This document shows positions 34,719 to 44,405 of a stretch of DNA of 64,000 nt, one piece after another (position 1 is the first letter of the stretch; each line of letters starts with the position of its first letter). The notes under the pieces are model-generated. The model worked only from the letters and a program-made list of their open reading frames with translations. It was not told the DNA's origin and did no database searches. This DNA is from Amycolatopsis coloradensis (GTDB lineage: Bacteria > Actinomycetota > Actinomycetes > Mycobacteriales > Pseudonocardiaceae): positions 5,190,022 through 5,254,021 of the forward strand of contig NZ_CP150484.1 in assembly GCF_037997115.1 (NCBI RefSeq), in the 5' to 3' direction. The position numbers were made by a program, and so were the translations under genes.

Positions 34719-34742
34719 TATGCAGACTTGCATAAATATGCA
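34719..34742. promoter_or_regulatory. Three-arm TATGCA repeat upstream of the HTH-like gene
   Basis: TATGCA-gact-TGCATA-aa-TATGCA: one inverted pair plus a third arm, in an AT-rich island 90-113 bp upstream of the GTG. Suits an autoregulatory operator. Confidence 0.4.
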
Positions 34743-34896
34743 ATTCGTGAACTTGTGCTGGTGCTCAAATAATGCGTTTTTGTGCCCTGATCGGGTGTGG
34801 TCGTGCCCGATCGGCGCGGGATGAGGTTCGGCGACTCCGGAAATCGGGCACGATCAGGGGTGTGCGGACGGCTGGACCTGCGGGGAAGGGATGCCG

Positions 34897-35262
34897 ATGA
34901 ACAGCCCCCTGTATCAGGCGACGGCGGAGTTCTTCAAGACGCTGGGGCACCCCGTCCGGATCCGCGTGCTCGAACTGCTCAGCGAGCGGGAGCATCACGT
35001 CTCGGAGCTGCTCGCCGACCTCGGCATCGAGCCCGCCAACCTGTCGCAGCAGCTCGCCGTCCTGCGTCGCGCCAACCTGGTGGTGCCCCGCAAGGAAGGC
35101 GCGACCGTCTCCTACTCGCTGAGCAGTCCGTCGGTCACCGAACTGCTCACCGTCGCTCGCGGGATCCTGACCGGGGTCATCGCCGGCCGGCTGGGGTTGC
35201 TCGACGATCTGCAGAATTCCGCCGGATTTTCCGGTGGTGTGTCTTCACCTGAAAAAGGGTGA
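34897..35262 (+). CDS. ArsR/SmtB-family regulator without metal cysteines
   Basis: 121 aa from ATG 34897; GGAAGGG ends 6 bases upstream, while ATG 34891 abuts it. Winged helix (FFKTLGHPVRIRVLELLSEREHHVSELLADLGIEPANLSQQLAVLRRANLV). No Cys at all, so the alpha3 and alpha5 metal sites are lacking and the signal is likely non-metal. C-terminal tail SAGFSGGVSSPEKG is non-conserved in look. No target gene adjoins it. Confidence 0.85.
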   Translation: MNSPLYQATAEFFKTLGHPVRIRVLELLSEREHHVSELLADLGIEPANLSQQLAVLRRANLVVPRKEGATVSYSLSSPSVTELLTVARGILTGVIAGRLGLLDDLQNSAGFSGGVSSPEKG

Positions 35263-35714
35263 AAATCGAAAACGGTATATTTCGCTCGCTCATGGCGTCA
35301 GGTGATCGTCATTTGTTTTCGTCGACGGCGTCCGTGCGTTGCTCGCTCGATTCTGAATTGTCATCGCGGGGGAGCGTGCCATTTCCGGCGACCGTCCTCC
35401 TCGTCTCCTCGACCAGAGAGTCGAAGATGGGGGTTCCGCACAGCTCCACATGGTCCTCCGTCGTGCCGGTCTTCGTGCCCGGTCATCTTGCCCCGGAACG
35501 GCTTCTTCGATCCAGTTCCGCCGGGCAATGCACTCGATAGAGCTCACCCTCGGGGGTGAACCATTAGCTGATGCGAAAAGCCGAGTGTATGACACGACTC
35601 TTTCCGCGCGCACTCAGTCCCGCCGGTTGCGAAATAAGGATTTCACCTTCCCACGATCGGACGAGAAAAGGATTTCTCTCGCCTCGGGCGGCCCGCGTGT
35701 CGAACTCGTGGCGA
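35263..35714. other. 452-bp gene-free region
   Basis: Several short frames on both strands, none with a convincing ribosome site or family pattern. Base composition is lower in GC than flanking genes. No repeat or clear hairpin found. Confidence 0.45.
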
Positions 35715-36671
35715 TCAGCGCGGGGCGGAGAACTCGACTCGGTAGCGCGTCGGCGTCGTGCCCAGCGTGGTGGCGAAGTGTTCGCGAAGACGGGCAGGGG
35801 TGCCGAAGCCGGACTGCGCGGCGACCGCGTCGATGCCGAGCGAGGTCGTCTCGAGGAGTTGGCGCGCCCGGGCGAGGCGTTGTGCGACGAGCCAGCTGTG
35901 GACGGTGGTCCCGGTGCGGGCGCGGAACGAGCGAGTGAAGGTGCTGCGGCTCATATGCGCCCGGGCGGCGAGGTCGTCGATGCTGTGCTGCGCGTCCGGA
36001 TGAGACCGCGCCCAGCTCATCACGGTGGTGAGCGGATCCTCGTCCGCGGCGGGGACGGGCAGTTCGATGAACTGGGCCTGGCCACCGGGACGGTGCGGCG
36101 CGGCGACGATCCGGCGGGCGACCCGGTTGGCGACGACCTGCCCGGCCGTGCGGGCGAGCAGGTGAAGGCACGTGTCGATCCCAGCGGTCGCGCCCGCGCC
36201 GGTCACGACGTCACCTTCGTCGACGTATAACTCCTCTGGACGCAGTTCCACCGAGGGGAAGCGCCTCCGGAAGGTTTCGACCCATTTCCAGTGGGTGGTC
36301 GCGGCGCGCCCGTCGAGGATGCCCGCGTCCGCGAGAGCGAAGACTCCCAGGCAGAGCCCGACGACGAGCGCTCCGCGTTCGTGCGCGGCTCGCAACGCGG
36401 CGGCCACGGGCGAGGGCGCCGAGGTTTCCGGGTCGGACCACCATGGCACCACGACGATGTCGGCCTCCGCGAGGGTGCCGAGACCGGCGGGAACGTCGAT
36501 CGAATAACCGGCGCTCGTGGTGAGCCTGCCCGGTTCGACGGCGACGACCGTGATCGGCCACGGCTCCATGTCGCCCGCCGGGGATTCGGGTCCCCATACC
36601 AGCGACGGCACGGCGAGATGGAACGGGCTGATCCCCTCGAACGCCAGGACGGCCACACTCGGAGCGCTCAT
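35715..36671 (-). CDS. GlxA/FtrA-type AraC-family regulator (DJ-1/PfpI domain)
   Basis: 318 aa from ATG 36671, GAAGGG upstream. N-terminal DJ-1/PfpI-like domain 1-170 keeps the elbow Cys in VVGLCLGVFALADAG; C-terminal AraC double HTH 215-310 (DDLAARAHMSRSTFTRSFRA and AVAAQSGFGTPARLREHF). Such regulators respond to small metabolites. It faces the isochorismatase gene divergently with 120 bp between, so it most likely activates that gene. Confidence 0.9.
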   Translation of the reverse strand: MSAPSVAVLAFEGISPFHLAVPSLVWGPESPAGDMEPWPITVVAVEPGRLTTSAGYSIDVPAGLGTLAEADIVVVPWWSDPETSAPSPVAAALRAAHERGALVVGLCLGVFALADAGILDGRAATTHWKWVETFRRRFPSVELRPEELYVDEGDVVTGAGATAGIDTCLHLLARTAGQVVANRVARRIVAAPHRPGGQAQFIELPVPAADEDPLTTVMSWARSHPDAQHSIDDLAARAHMSRSTFTRSFRARTGTTVHSWLVAQRLARARQLLETTSLGIDAVAAQSGFGTPARLREHFATTLGTTPTRYRVEFSAPR

Positions 36672-36791
36672 CGTTCCCTTCCCGCGGATGTCGGCCGATC
36701 TCGACCACAGCTGACCCGAATCCGTATCTCACTATCGGATCGGGTCAGCAATCATGGTAGCCGCACCGACCGGAAAGCGAAGGAACACACG

Positions 36792-37382
36792 ATGACCAGC
36801 ACCACCCTCCGCGAAATCAGCACCTTGCCGACGACCCCCGCGACGCTCTCGGACGCGACCGTGATCCTCGTCGACTACCAGAACACCTACACACGCGGCG
36901 TGATGGAGCTCGACGGCTGGGGAGCGGCACTCGACGAGGCGGCCTCCTTGCTGGAGCGCGCTCGTGCCGAGGGCGCGACGGTCATCCACGTCATGCACGA
37001 CGGCGGCGAAGGCAGCCCGTACGACCTCCGGCAGGACATCGGCCGGATCCACGAACGTGTCGCCCCCGTTCCGGGCGAGGAGGTCGTGGTGAAGACCGCG
37101 CCGAATTCGTTCGTCGGAACCCGGCTGGGGGAGCTGGTCGATGCCGCAGGGCACCAGGACGTCGTCGTGGCCGGGTTCATGACCCATATGTGCGTCACGT
37201 TCACCGCGGAGGGCGCGTTCCTGCGCGGGAACACCCCGACCGTGGTCGCCGCGGCCTGTGCCACGCGCGCGCTTCCTTCCGTCGCCGGTCCGGTGACCGC
37301 CTCGGAACAGCACCGCGCGGCGCTCGCGACGATCGGTGATCTCTACGCCGTCGTCGTCGGTTCCTCGGCGGAACTCGGCTAG
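36792..37382 (+). CDS. Isochorismatase-family cysteine hydrolase
   Basis: 196 aa from ATG 36792; GAAGGA upstream. Catalytic triad Asp28 (VILVDYQNTY), Lys101 (VVVKTAPNSF) and Cys134 (MTHMCVTF), with the cis-peptide at GFMTH. Hydrolases of this family cleave C-N or ether bonds in nicotinamide, carbamoylsarcosine or isochorismate. Substrate unknown. Paired with a GlxA regulator, a pairing common in stress-induced detoxification. Confidence 0.9.
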   Translation: MTSTTLREISTLPTTPATLSDATVILVDYQNTYTRGVMELDGWGAALDEAASLLERARAEGATVIHVMHDGGEGSPYDLRQDIGRIHERVAPVPGEEVVVKTAPNSFVGTRLGELVDAAGHQDVVVAGFMTHMCVTFTAEGAFLRGNTPTVVAAACATRALPSVAGPVTASEQHRAALATIGDLYAVVVGSSAELG

Positions 37383-37452
37383 GACCGGGCGTGGCCGTGC
37401 CTTCACGGACCCGGCAAGCGCCACGTCCACCAGCAGTCACAGCAGCTCCGCG

Positions 37453-37497
37453 TGAAGGCCCCCTTTCTTGCGCCTAGGTACAGGAAGGGCTCCTTCA
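37453..37497. terminator. Imperfect GTGAAGGC-type hairpin
   Basis: TGAAGGCCCCCTTTC (37453-37467) pairs with GGAAGGGCTCCTTCA (37483-37497) at 12 of 15 positions. It is the same family as 10799-10835. Follows the isochorismatase gene. Confidence 0.55.
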
Positions 37498-37640
37498 TGT
37501 ACTTCGGGCGAGCAAGGGGCAATGGCACCGACGCGGTCATGCCTCCGCCGGTCCTTGGCGAGTCCACTCCCACCGCTGCGAGGTGGGGCCCGCACGTGGA
37601 TCATGAGGGTATTCGCCGCCGAAGCATCGAAGGGGTCGTG

Positions 37641-39380
37641 ATGGCCAAGCCCAACGTCGCCGAGCAGTTCGTCCAAGTCCTGGTGCAGGCCGGGGTGGAA
37701 CGGATCTACGGCGTGGTCGGAGACAGCCTCAACCCCGTCGTCGACGCGATTCGCCGCACCCCGGGCATCGAGTGGGTCCATGTCCGCAACGAGGAGGCGG
37801 GTGCCTTCGCCGCGGCCGCCGAGGCCCAGCTGACCGGACGGCTCGCGGTGTGCGCGGGGAGCTGCGGCCCCGGCAACACCCATCTGGTGCAAGGGCTTTA
37901 CGACGCCCACCGCACCGGCGCCCCGGTGCTCGCGCTCGCCTCGCATATCCCGTCCGGCCAGATCGGGACCGGGTTCTTCCAGGAGACCCATCCCGAACGG
38001 CTGTTCGTCGACTGCAGTGGCTATTGCGAACAGATCAGCAGGCCCGCTCAGATGCCCAGGGTGCTGCGGATCGCCATGCAGCACGCGTTGTCCCGCGGCG
38101 AGGTTTCGGTGCTGGTGCTGCCCGGCGACGTCGCGCACCTCGACGCCGTCGCGCCAACGGGGACCGGGACGCCGGTCACCGAGCACGGGACGGTCATGCC
38201 ACCCGAACCCCAGGTGACACGGCTCGCCGAGTTGATCAACGACGCCGAGACCGTCACCTTGTTCGCCGGCGCCGGGGTGCGCGGCGCGCACGCGGAGGTG
38301 ATGGAGCTGGCCGGGACCGTGCAGGCGCCGGTCGGCCACAGCCTGCGCGGCAAGGAATGGATCCAGTACGACAATCCCTACGACGTCGGGATGAGCGGGC
38401 TGCTCGGCTACGGCGCCTGCTACCGGGCGATGCACGACGCGGATCTGCTGGTCTTGCTGGGCACCGATTTCCCTTACGACTCCTTCCTTCCCCAGGCGCG
38501 GACCGTGCAGGTCGACCACGACGCGACCCGCCTCGGCAGGCGCACCCCGCTGGAACTGGCGGTCCATGGCGACGTGCGGGAGACCCTGCGCGCCGTGCTG
38601 CCGCTCCTGCGGCGCAAGACCGACCGGACGTTCCTGGACCGCATGCTGCGTGATCACTGCAAAACGCTCGAACAGGTCGTCGACGCCTACACCCGCAACG
38701 TCGAGCGGCACGTGCCGATCCACCCGGAGTTCGCCGCGGATCTCCTCGACGAACTGGCCGCGGACGACGCGATCTTCACCGTCGACACCGGCATGTGCAA
38801 TGTCTGGGCGGCCAGGTATCTCACCCCCAACGGGCGCCGCCGGGTCATCGGGTCGTTCCTGCACGGCACGATGGCCAACGCCCTGCCGCACGCCATCGGC
38901 GCGCAGTTCGCCTATCCGGGACGCCAGGTCGTGTCGATGTCCGGCGACGGTGGGCTGGGCATGCTGCTCGGCGAACTGCTCACCGTGGCCTTGCACGACC
39001 TCCCGGTCAAGATCGTGACGTTCAACAACTCCTCGCTGGGCATGGTGAAGCTGGAGATGCTGGTGGACGGCCTGCCCGACTATCAGACCGACCACCGTCC
39101 GGTCGACTTCGCCGCCATCGCCAGTGGTGCGGGCCTGCGCGCCGAGCGGGTGACCGACCCGACCCGGTTGCGCGCCGCGCTCAAGGAAGCGCTGAGCCAC
39201 GACGGCCCGGCACTGGTGGACGTCGTGACCGACGCGAACGCCCTGTCCGTCCCGCCGCATATCACCGCCGGTCAGCTCGGCGGATTCGCCTTGGCCGCGA
39301 GCAAGGTCGTTCTCGAAGGCGGGGTCGGCCGGATGATCGACCTCGCCCGGGCCAACCTGCGCAACATCCCCCGGCCGTGA
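37641..39380 (+). CDS. poxB: Thiamine-diphosphate pyruvate dehydrogenase (quinone)/oxidase, PoxB-like
   Basis: 579 aa; ATG 37641 chosen with GAAGGGG just upstream, as the longer frame to 37452 runs through a terminator hairpin. PYR domain has the catalytic Glu in RNEEAGAFAA and GPGNTHLVQGLYDAHR; the PP domain has MSGDGGLGMLLGELLT ... FNNSSLGM for Mg-ThDP. Central FAD domain region GAGVRGAHAEV. C-terminus is amphipathic (VLEGGVGRMIDLARANL), suiting membrane activation as in E. coli PoxB. Converts pyruvate to acetate plus CO2, feeding electrons to quinone. Confidence 0.9.
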   Translation: MAKPNVAEQFVQVLVQAGVERIYGVVGDSLNPVVDAIRRTPGIEWVHVRNEEAGAFAAAAEAQLTGRLAVCAGSCGPGNTHLVQGLYDAHRTGAPVLALASHIPSGQIGTGFFQETHPERLFVDCSGYCEQISRPAQMPRVLRIAMQHALSRGEVSVLVLPGDVAHLDAVAPTGTGTPVTEHGTVMPPEPQVTRLAELINDAETVTLFAGAGVRGAHAEVMELAGTVQAPVGHSLRGKEWIQYDNPYDVGMSGLLGYGACYRAMHDADLLVLLGTDFPYDSFLPQARTVQVDHDATRLGRRTPLELAVHGDVRETLRAVLPLLRRKTDRTFLDRMLRDHCKTLEQVVDAYTRNVERHVPIHPEFAADLLDELAADDAIFTVDTGMCNVWAARYLTPNGRRRVIGSFLHGTMANALPHAIGAQFAYPGRQVVSMSGDGGLGMLLGELLTVALHDLPVKIVTFNNSSLGMVKLEMLVDGLPDYQTDHRPVDFAAIASGAGLRAERVTDPTRLRAALKEALSHDGPALVDVVTDANALSVPPHITAGQLGGFALAASKVVLEGGVGRMIDLARANLRNIPRP

Positions 39381-39430
39381 CGTCCGCGGTGTTCGTGCCA
39401 CCTCGGTCCGACTGAGTCCACTGTGGACCA

Positions 39431-40006
39431 TCAGGCCCGGTCGGTGCCCATCCCGCGCCATAGCAGGTCGAGCAGGCTCGCGACGTCGCGGCGCCATTCG
39501 CCTTTCGGGTCGAGGTACAGCAGTCCGCCCAGTCCACGCAGGACGGTCTCGGGCGCGAGGTCCGCGCGGACGGTGCCGGCGTCGACATTGGCCTGCAGCA
39601 AGGTGGAAACCGCGCCGACCATGTCCTGGTAGGCGCCTGCGGGCAGTTCCCCGCGTGAGGCGGTCGCGGCGCGCAGGGCGTCGGCAAGGCCGCGTTTGGT
39701 CATCATGTAGTGCGCCAGATGGTCGGTGGTCCACACGCGGAACGCCTGCTCCGGTGCGTACTTCTCGAGCAGGTTCGGCACGATCTCGACGAGCTGGCGC
39801 ACCTCACGCCGGTACACCGCCAGGATGAGGGCCTCCGGCGTGGGGAAGTGCCGGTACACCGTGCCGACGCCGACCTCGGCCTCCTTCGCGATGGCGTTGA
39901 ACGAGACTTCGCCGGAACAGGCCAGCGATTTCGCCGCGGTGGCGAGGATGCGCTCGTGATTGCGGCGGGTGTCCGCACGCCGGGGATTGACCGATCCCGT
40001 CGTCAT
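39431..40006 (-). CDS. TetR/AcrR-family regulator of the molybdenum hydroxylase operon
   Basis: 191 aa from ATG 40006, AGGAGG 4 bases upstream. HTH at residues 14-62 (NHERILATAAKSLACSGEV ... VGVGTVYRHFPTPEALI). The C-terminal domain resembles TetR members that control redox enzymes. Two palindromes at 40101-40150 between it and the xdh-like operon are its probable sites. Confidence 0.88.
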   Translation of the reverse strand: MTTGSVNPRRADTRRNHERILATAAKSLACSGEVSFNAIAKEAEVGVGTVYRHFPTPEALILAVYRREVRQLVEIVPNLLEKYAPEQAFRVWTTDHLAHYMMTKRGLADALRAATASRGELPAGAYQDMVGAVSTLLQANVDAGTVRADLAPETVLRGLGGLLYLDPKGEWRRDVASLLDLLWRGMGTDRA

Positions 40007-40100
40007 GGTCCCTCCTGTCCGCCGACCTCGTTCTCCGGTGAATGTAGCCGAGGAGCCCGTAGGACCTGGAGCGGCTCCAGGGCGAGCATCGACCTTGCCG

Positions 40101-40118
40101 AGCGGATTGTAATCCGCT
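40101..40118. promoter_or_regulatory. TetR operator A
   Basis: AGCGGAT-TGTA-ATCCGCT, perfect palindrome, 95 bp upstream of the regulator ATG. Confidence 0.75.
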
Positions 40119-40132
40119 AGCTTGAAAATCGA

Positions 40133-40150
40133 AGCGGATGAATATCCGTT
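40133..40150. promoter_or_regulatory. TetR operator B
   Basis: AGCGGAT-GAAT-ATCCGTT, the same 7-4-7 layout with one mismatch, centred 32 bp from site A and 79 bp before the Fe-S subunit gene. Confidence 0.7.
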
Positions 40151-40228
40151 TCACTTCGCGAACGGACTTCCCACCACCTCAACCTACGCCGTCGGGCCCG
40201 GCCCGGACGATCTGCGGAAAGAGATCCA

Positions 40229-40681
40229 GTGGACATCTCACTCGAAGTCAATGGCAGGACGGAACATCTCGGGGTCGATCCCGGGGTGACCCTGCTCGAC
40301 GCGCTGCGGGAGCGGCTCGCCGTCACGGGCCCGAAGAAGGGCTGCGACAGAGGGCAGTGCGGCGCCTGCACGGTGCACGTCGGCGGCCGTCCGGTGCTCT
40401 CCTGCCTGACCTTGGCCGCCACCGTGAAGCAGCCGGTGACCACGGTCGAGGCACTGTCCACAGAGGACGGGCTGCATCCGGTTCAGCAGGCGTTCGTCGA
40501 TCAGGACGCCCTGCAGTGCGGATTCTGCACGTCCGGGCAGATCATGTCGGCCGTCGCCGCCGTCGAGCAAGGCGTCGAGGACGTTCGGGAGTTCATGTCC
40601 GGCAATCTCTGCCGATGCGCGGCTTACCCGAACATCGTCGCGGCGGTCGAGCAGGTGAGGAGGGCCGATGCGTCCCTTTGA
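40229..40681 (+). CDS. Molybdenum hydroxylase [2Fe-2S] subunit
   Basis: 150 aa from GTG 40229. Two [2Fe-2S] sets: [21 protein letters not shown] (plant-type) and CGFCTSGQ...CRCAAY (alpha-helical). Carries electrons from the Moco subunit to the FAD subunit. It overlaps the FAD-subunit gene by 14 bases. Confidence 0.95.
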   Translation: MDISLEVNGRTEHLGVDPGVTLLDALRERLAVTGPKKGCDRGQCGACTVHVGGRPVLSCLTLAATVKQPVTTVEALSTEDGLHPVQQAFVDQDALQCGFCTSGQIMSAVAAVEQGVEDVREFMSGNLCRCAAYPNIVAAVEQVRRADASL

Positions 40682-41630
40682 GCTGCTCGCACCCGAGACC
40701 GTCGAAGACGCGGTCGGCTCGTCCGGCACGTTCCTGGCGGGCGGGACCACACTCGTGGACCTGATGAAGCTCGATGTCCTGACACCACCGCAGGTGCTGG
40801 ACATCAACGCGGTACCGCTGCGTGGCATCGACACCACCGACGGGCTCCGCTTCGGGGCGCTGGAGCGCATGGCCGACATCGCCGGACATCCCGGGGTGTA
40901 CCCGGCGATCTCCCGTGCGCTGCTGCTCAGCGCCTCCCAGCAGATCCGGAACATGGCCAGCATCGGCGGCAACCTCATGCAGCGCACGCGCTGCTCGTAC
41001 TTCCGCGACGTCGCCATGCCATGCAACCGGCGAATCCCCGGCAGCGGCTGCCCGGCGATCTCGGGCGCCAACCGGATGCAAGCGGTGCTGGGCACGAGCG
41101 ATTCGTGCGTGGCGACCCACGCCAGCGACGTCGCCGTCGCACTGGTCGCCCTCGATGCGCGGCTCCGCCTGGTCAGCGAGACCGGGAGCCGCACCGTCGA
41201 GCTGGGCTCCTTCTATCGCGTCCCCGGCGACACTCCTGAGCTCGAGAACGACCTGCGGCCCGGCGAACTGATCGCCGAGGTCGAGGTCCCGCGACTGGAC
41301 TGGGCGTCGAACTCCACCTACGTCAAGGTGCGGGACAGGCAGTCCTACGAGTTCGCGCTGTGCTCCGCGGCGGTCGCGCTGCGGGTGGAAGACTCGCGCG
41401 TCGTCGACGCCCGGGTCGCGGCAGGCGGCGTGGCCACCGTGCCGTGGCGGCTGCCCGCGGTCGAGGAGGCCTTGCGGGGTGCGCCCGCGACGGTCGCCGC
41501 CTTCGAAGACGCCGCGGCACTCGCCGCCGAGGGCGCACGCCCGTTGGCCGCGAACGGATTCAAGACGTCGTTGCTGCGGCGGACCATCGTCCGCGCGCTG
41601 CTCGAACTGACCGAGGGGAGCCGCTCATGA
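40668..41630 (+). CDS. Molybdenum hydroxylase FAD subunit (PaoB/YagS-like, extra Fe-S)
   Basis: 320 aa from ATG 40668. FAD motifs [13 protein letters not shown] and [15 protein letters not shown] Cys-rich insertion [21 protein letters not shown]...[11 protein letters not shown] matches the [4Fe-4S] loop of periplasmic aldehyde oxidase PaoB, placing the enzyme with PaoABC rather than plain xanthine dehydrogenase. Overlaps the Moco gene by ATGA. Confidence 0.93.
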   Translation: MRPFELLAPETVEDAVGSSGTFLAGGTTLVDLMKLDVLTPPQVLDINAVPLRGIDTTDGLRFGALERMADIAGHPGVYPAISRALLLSASQQIRNMASIGGNLMQRTRCSYFRDVAMPCNRRIPGSGCPAISGANRMQAVLGTSDSCVATHASDVAVALVALDARLRLVSETGSRTVELGSFYRVPGDTPELENDLRPGELIAEVEVPRLDWASNSTYVKVRDRQSYEFALCSAAVALRVEDSRVVDARVAAGGVATVPWRLPAVEEALRGAPATVAAFEDAAALAAEGARPLAANGFKTSLLRRTIVRALLELTEGSRS

Positions 41631-43804
41631 CCAGCAGGGTGGACGGGCCGCTGAAGGTCACCGGCCGGGCCGAGTACGGGGCGGACCACACCTTCCCCGG
41701 ACTCGTCCACGGTTACGTCGTGCTCAGCACGATCGCCCACGGCGAGATCGACACGATGGACGTCACAGCGGCGAAGGGCGCGCCCGGCGTGGTCGGCGTG
41801 TACACGCCCTTCGATCCGCTGGAACTGCGCACTCCGGCCACGCCGTTCATGGGCGAGACTTGGGTTCCGTTGCAGGACAAGGAAGTCACCTACTACGGCC
41901 AGCCGATCGGGTTCGTGGTCGCCGAGACCTACGAGCAGGCGCGCGACGCGGCGATGCTGGTCGAGGTCTCCTACCTGACCAGGCCGGCCCAGACGTCCTT
42001 GGAGGACGGCCTCGCCTCGGCCGAAGAGCCGCCCGCCGCGAGAGACGGTGGCCCGTCGGCTCTCGCCGTGCTCGCCCCGGATGTCGAGTCCATCGAGGAC
42101 GCTCTCGCCGAGAGCCCGGTGGTCGTCGAAGCCACGTACACCACCGCGCCTCAGCACCACGCCGCGATGGAACCGCATTCCGCGGTCGCGGTGTGGGGGC
42201 CCGACGGCCTGACGATCCACAGCGGCAACCAGGGATCCAACCTCCAGGCGGCGGAGCTGGCGATGGCGCTGGACACGAAGCCGTCCGAGGTGCACGCGGT
42301 GAATCCCTTCGTCGGCGGCGCGTTCGGGGGCAAGGGCCGCACGTCCACCCCGGCGTTCCTCGCCGCGGCGGCGGCCAGGGTGCTGGACAGGCCGGTGAAA
42401 GCCGTGCTCGGCCGGGAGCAGGTCTTCACCGCGACCGCGGGCCGCGCCGCGACGGTGCAGAAGATCGCCCTCGGCGCGGAGCACGACGGCACGCTGAACG
42501 CGCTGCGGCACGATTCGTGGTGCAGCACGCCCCTGGACCGGTCGTTCGTCGAGCCGACGTCACACGGCACGTCGCGCGAGTGGTACGCCACCCGGAACCT
42601 GGCCATCAGCCAGAAGATGGTGCCGCTCAACATCCCGCCGACCACCTTCATGCGGGCGCCGGGTGAGGCACCGGGATCCTTCGCGCTGGAGAGCGCGATC
42701 GACGAACTCGCGGTCGCACTGGGCATGGACCCGATCGAGCTGCGGCAGCGGAACAATTCGACCGCTCCGCCCGGCAAGGATCTGCAGTGGTCGAGCAAAC
42801 ACCTCGACGAATGTTTCCGCGTCGGCGCGGCGCGATTCGGCTGGGCGGATCGTGCGCCCCACGGGCGCACGGACGGCGACTGGCTCGTGGGCATGGGCAC
42901 GGCCACCGCCATGTTCCCCGCGCTGCGGTTCCCGGCCACGGTCGGGATCACCCTGCTGCCCGACGACACGGCGGTCGTCGCGACCAGCGGGGCGGACCCC
43001 GGGACGGGCCTGCTGACCGTGCTTTCGCTGGTGGGCGGGGAGTCGCTGGACATCCCGCCGGACCGGGTGGTGCCGCGGCTCGGCGATTCGACCCTGCCGC
43101 CCGGAGGCATGTCCGGCGGTTCCACGGCGACCGCGAGCGCGGGCACGGCCATCATGATCGCCGCGGCCAAGGCGATCGACGAGCTGCTCGCACTGGCGTC
43201 GGCACTGGGCGCGCCGTTCGACGGCATGGACGTCTCCTACGCGGACGGCCGGGTGCTGGCTGGAGACCGGACGATGTCCTTCGGGGAACTGTTGCGGGCA
43301 CTGGGCCGACCCTCGTTGTCCGTGACCGGTTCCTCGGCTCCCGGCGAGGAGCTGACGAAACATTCGTTCAGCTCGTTCGGTGCGCAGTTCTGCGAAGTCC
43401 GCGTGCACAAGTGGACCCGCGAGATCCGGGTGTCCCGCATGCTCGGGGTGTTCGACGCCGGCCGGATCATCAACCCCGTGGCGGCTCGGAGCCAGATCCT
43501 CGGAGGCATGATCTGGGGTGTTTCGGCAGCCCTGCACGAGGGGTTGGAGGTCGAGGAGAATGGGCGATTCGCCAACGGTGACTTCGCGAGCTACCTGATC
43601 CCGGTGAACGCGGACATCCCCGAGGTCGACGTCCACTTCCTCGAGTACCCGGACACCCTGCACAACTCGGTCGGCGCGAAGGGGCTGGGCGAGATCGGCA
43701 TCGTCGGGATGGCGGCGGCCGTCGCGAACGCCGTCCACAACGCCACCGGCATCCGGGTCCGGCACATCCCCATCCTCATCGAGGACCTCCTCGACGAGTC
43801 CTAG
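41627..43804 (+). CDS. Molybdopterin-binding aldehyde oxidase/xanthine dehydrogenase subunit
   Basis: 725 aa from ATG 41627. Shows GGAFGGKG, the Moco loop MRAPGEAPG and the catalytic Glu in GAKGLGEIG near the C-terminus; HHAAMEPHSAVA is typical. Hydroxylates aldehydes or N-heterocycles. No chaperone (PaoD-type) gene adjoins and no Tat signal is seen on the Fe-S subunit, so a cytosolic complex. The operon is probably derepressed when the TetR releases its ligand. Confidence 0.94.
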   Translation: MTSRVDGPLKVTGRAEYGADHTFPGLVHGYVVLSTIAHGEIDTMDVTAAKGAPGVVGVYTPFDPLELRTPATPFMGETWVPLQDKEVTYYGQPIGFVVAETYEQARDAAMLVEVSYLTRPAQTSLEDGLASAEEPPAARDGGPSALAVLAPDVESIEDALAESPVVVEATYTTAPQHHAAMEPHSAVAVWGPDGLTIHSGNQGSNLQAAELAMALDTKPSEVHAVNPFVGGAFGGKGRTSTPAFLAAAAARVLDRPVKAVLGREQVFTATAGRAATVQKIALGAEHDGTLNALRHDSWCSTPLDRSFVEPTSHGTSREWYATRNLAISQKMVPLNIPPTTFMRAPGEAPGSFALESAIDELAVALGMDPIELRQRNNSTAPPGKDLQWSSKHLDECFRVGAARFGWADRAPHGRTDGDWLVGMGTATAMFPALRFPATVGITLLPDDTAVVATSGADPGTGLLTVLSLVGGESLDIPPDRVVPRLGDSTLPPGGMSGGSTATASAGTAIMIAAAKAIDELLALASALGAPFDGMDVSYADGRVLAGDRTMSFGELLRALGRPSLSVTGSSAPGEELTKHSFSSFGAQFCEVRVHKWTREIRVSRMLGVFDAGRIINPVAARSQILGGMIWGVSAALHEGLEVEENGRFANGDFASYLIPVNADIPEVDVHFLEYPDTLHNSVGAKGLGEIGIVGMAAAVANAVHNATGIRVRHIPILIEDLLDES

Positions 43805-43806
43805 GA

Positions 43807-43851
43807 GATCGTGGAGATTCGGGACACGTGACGTCCCGGATCTCCACGATC
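43807..43851. terminator. 19-bp terminator hairpin after the hydroxylase operon
   Basis: Arms 43807-43825 and 43833-43851 pair with one G-T mismatch around the loop ACGTGAC, directly after the TAG stop. Confidence 0.75.
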
Positions 43852-43880
43852 GCGACGGTCGCCGAGGTCACTGAGCCACG

Positions 43881-44324
43881 TCACATCGGGCGTACCCGCG
43901 GTATCGGGGTGGCCGTGCCGTAACCGTCCGGGGAGGAGACCTCCACCGGAATCGACAGCGGCCGGCTGACCGTCCGGGTCCACACCGAGTCGATCCAGTC
44001 GGCGGCCGTGTCGACGACGAGGTCCGCCGAGAGCCCTCGCGGAAGCGGCGGTACGTCGGGTTCCCAGCCTGTTTCGTGGTGGACGACGCCGAACAGATGG
44101 CGGTGTTCGTCGATCGGTTTGTTCAGCACGTAGGAATCCCGGCCTTCGAACCTGGCCCAGACGTCGAAGGTGCCCTCGCCGTCCTGGTCGGGGAAGACCT
44201 CGATCTGCAGGCTTTCGACGGTGTCCCCGATCGCCTCGACGATCCTCCTCAGCTTCGTGGCGACGTCTTCGGAATGCGCGTCGAGCACGCGGCGCAGTCT
44301 CCGGCGGTACTCATCCTGGTCCAC
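43881..44324 (-). CDS. Hypothetical protein, DUF6389-like
   Basis: 147 aa from GTG 44324 (MDQDEYRRRLRRVLDAH); TTG 44333 would add three residues. The core ESLQIEVFPDQDGEGTFDVWARFEGRDSYVLNKPIDEHRHLFGVVHHETGWEPDVPPLPRG has the pattern I associate with the actinobacterial DUF6389 group. No motif for catalysis. Convergent with the hydroxylase operon. Confidence 0.65.
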   Translation of the reverse strand: MDQDEYRRRLRRVLDAHSEDVATKLRRIVEAIGDTVESLQIEVFPDQDGEGTFDVWARFEGRDSYVLNKPIDEHRHLFGVVHHETGWEPDVPPLPRGLSADLVVDTAADWIDSVWTRTVSRPLSIPVEVSSPDGYGTATPIPRVRPM

Positions 44325-44405
44325 ACAGGACAATTTAGCGCGCCCGTGTGACCGGACTAGCGCCCCTTGTCACTCATGACCCCGGAACTCGGCATCGCCG
44401 GTCCG

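Noticed and set aside
37437..39734. 765-aa minus-strand frame across poxB
   Set aside because: Shadow frame produced by GC bias; poxB has complete ThDP motifs.
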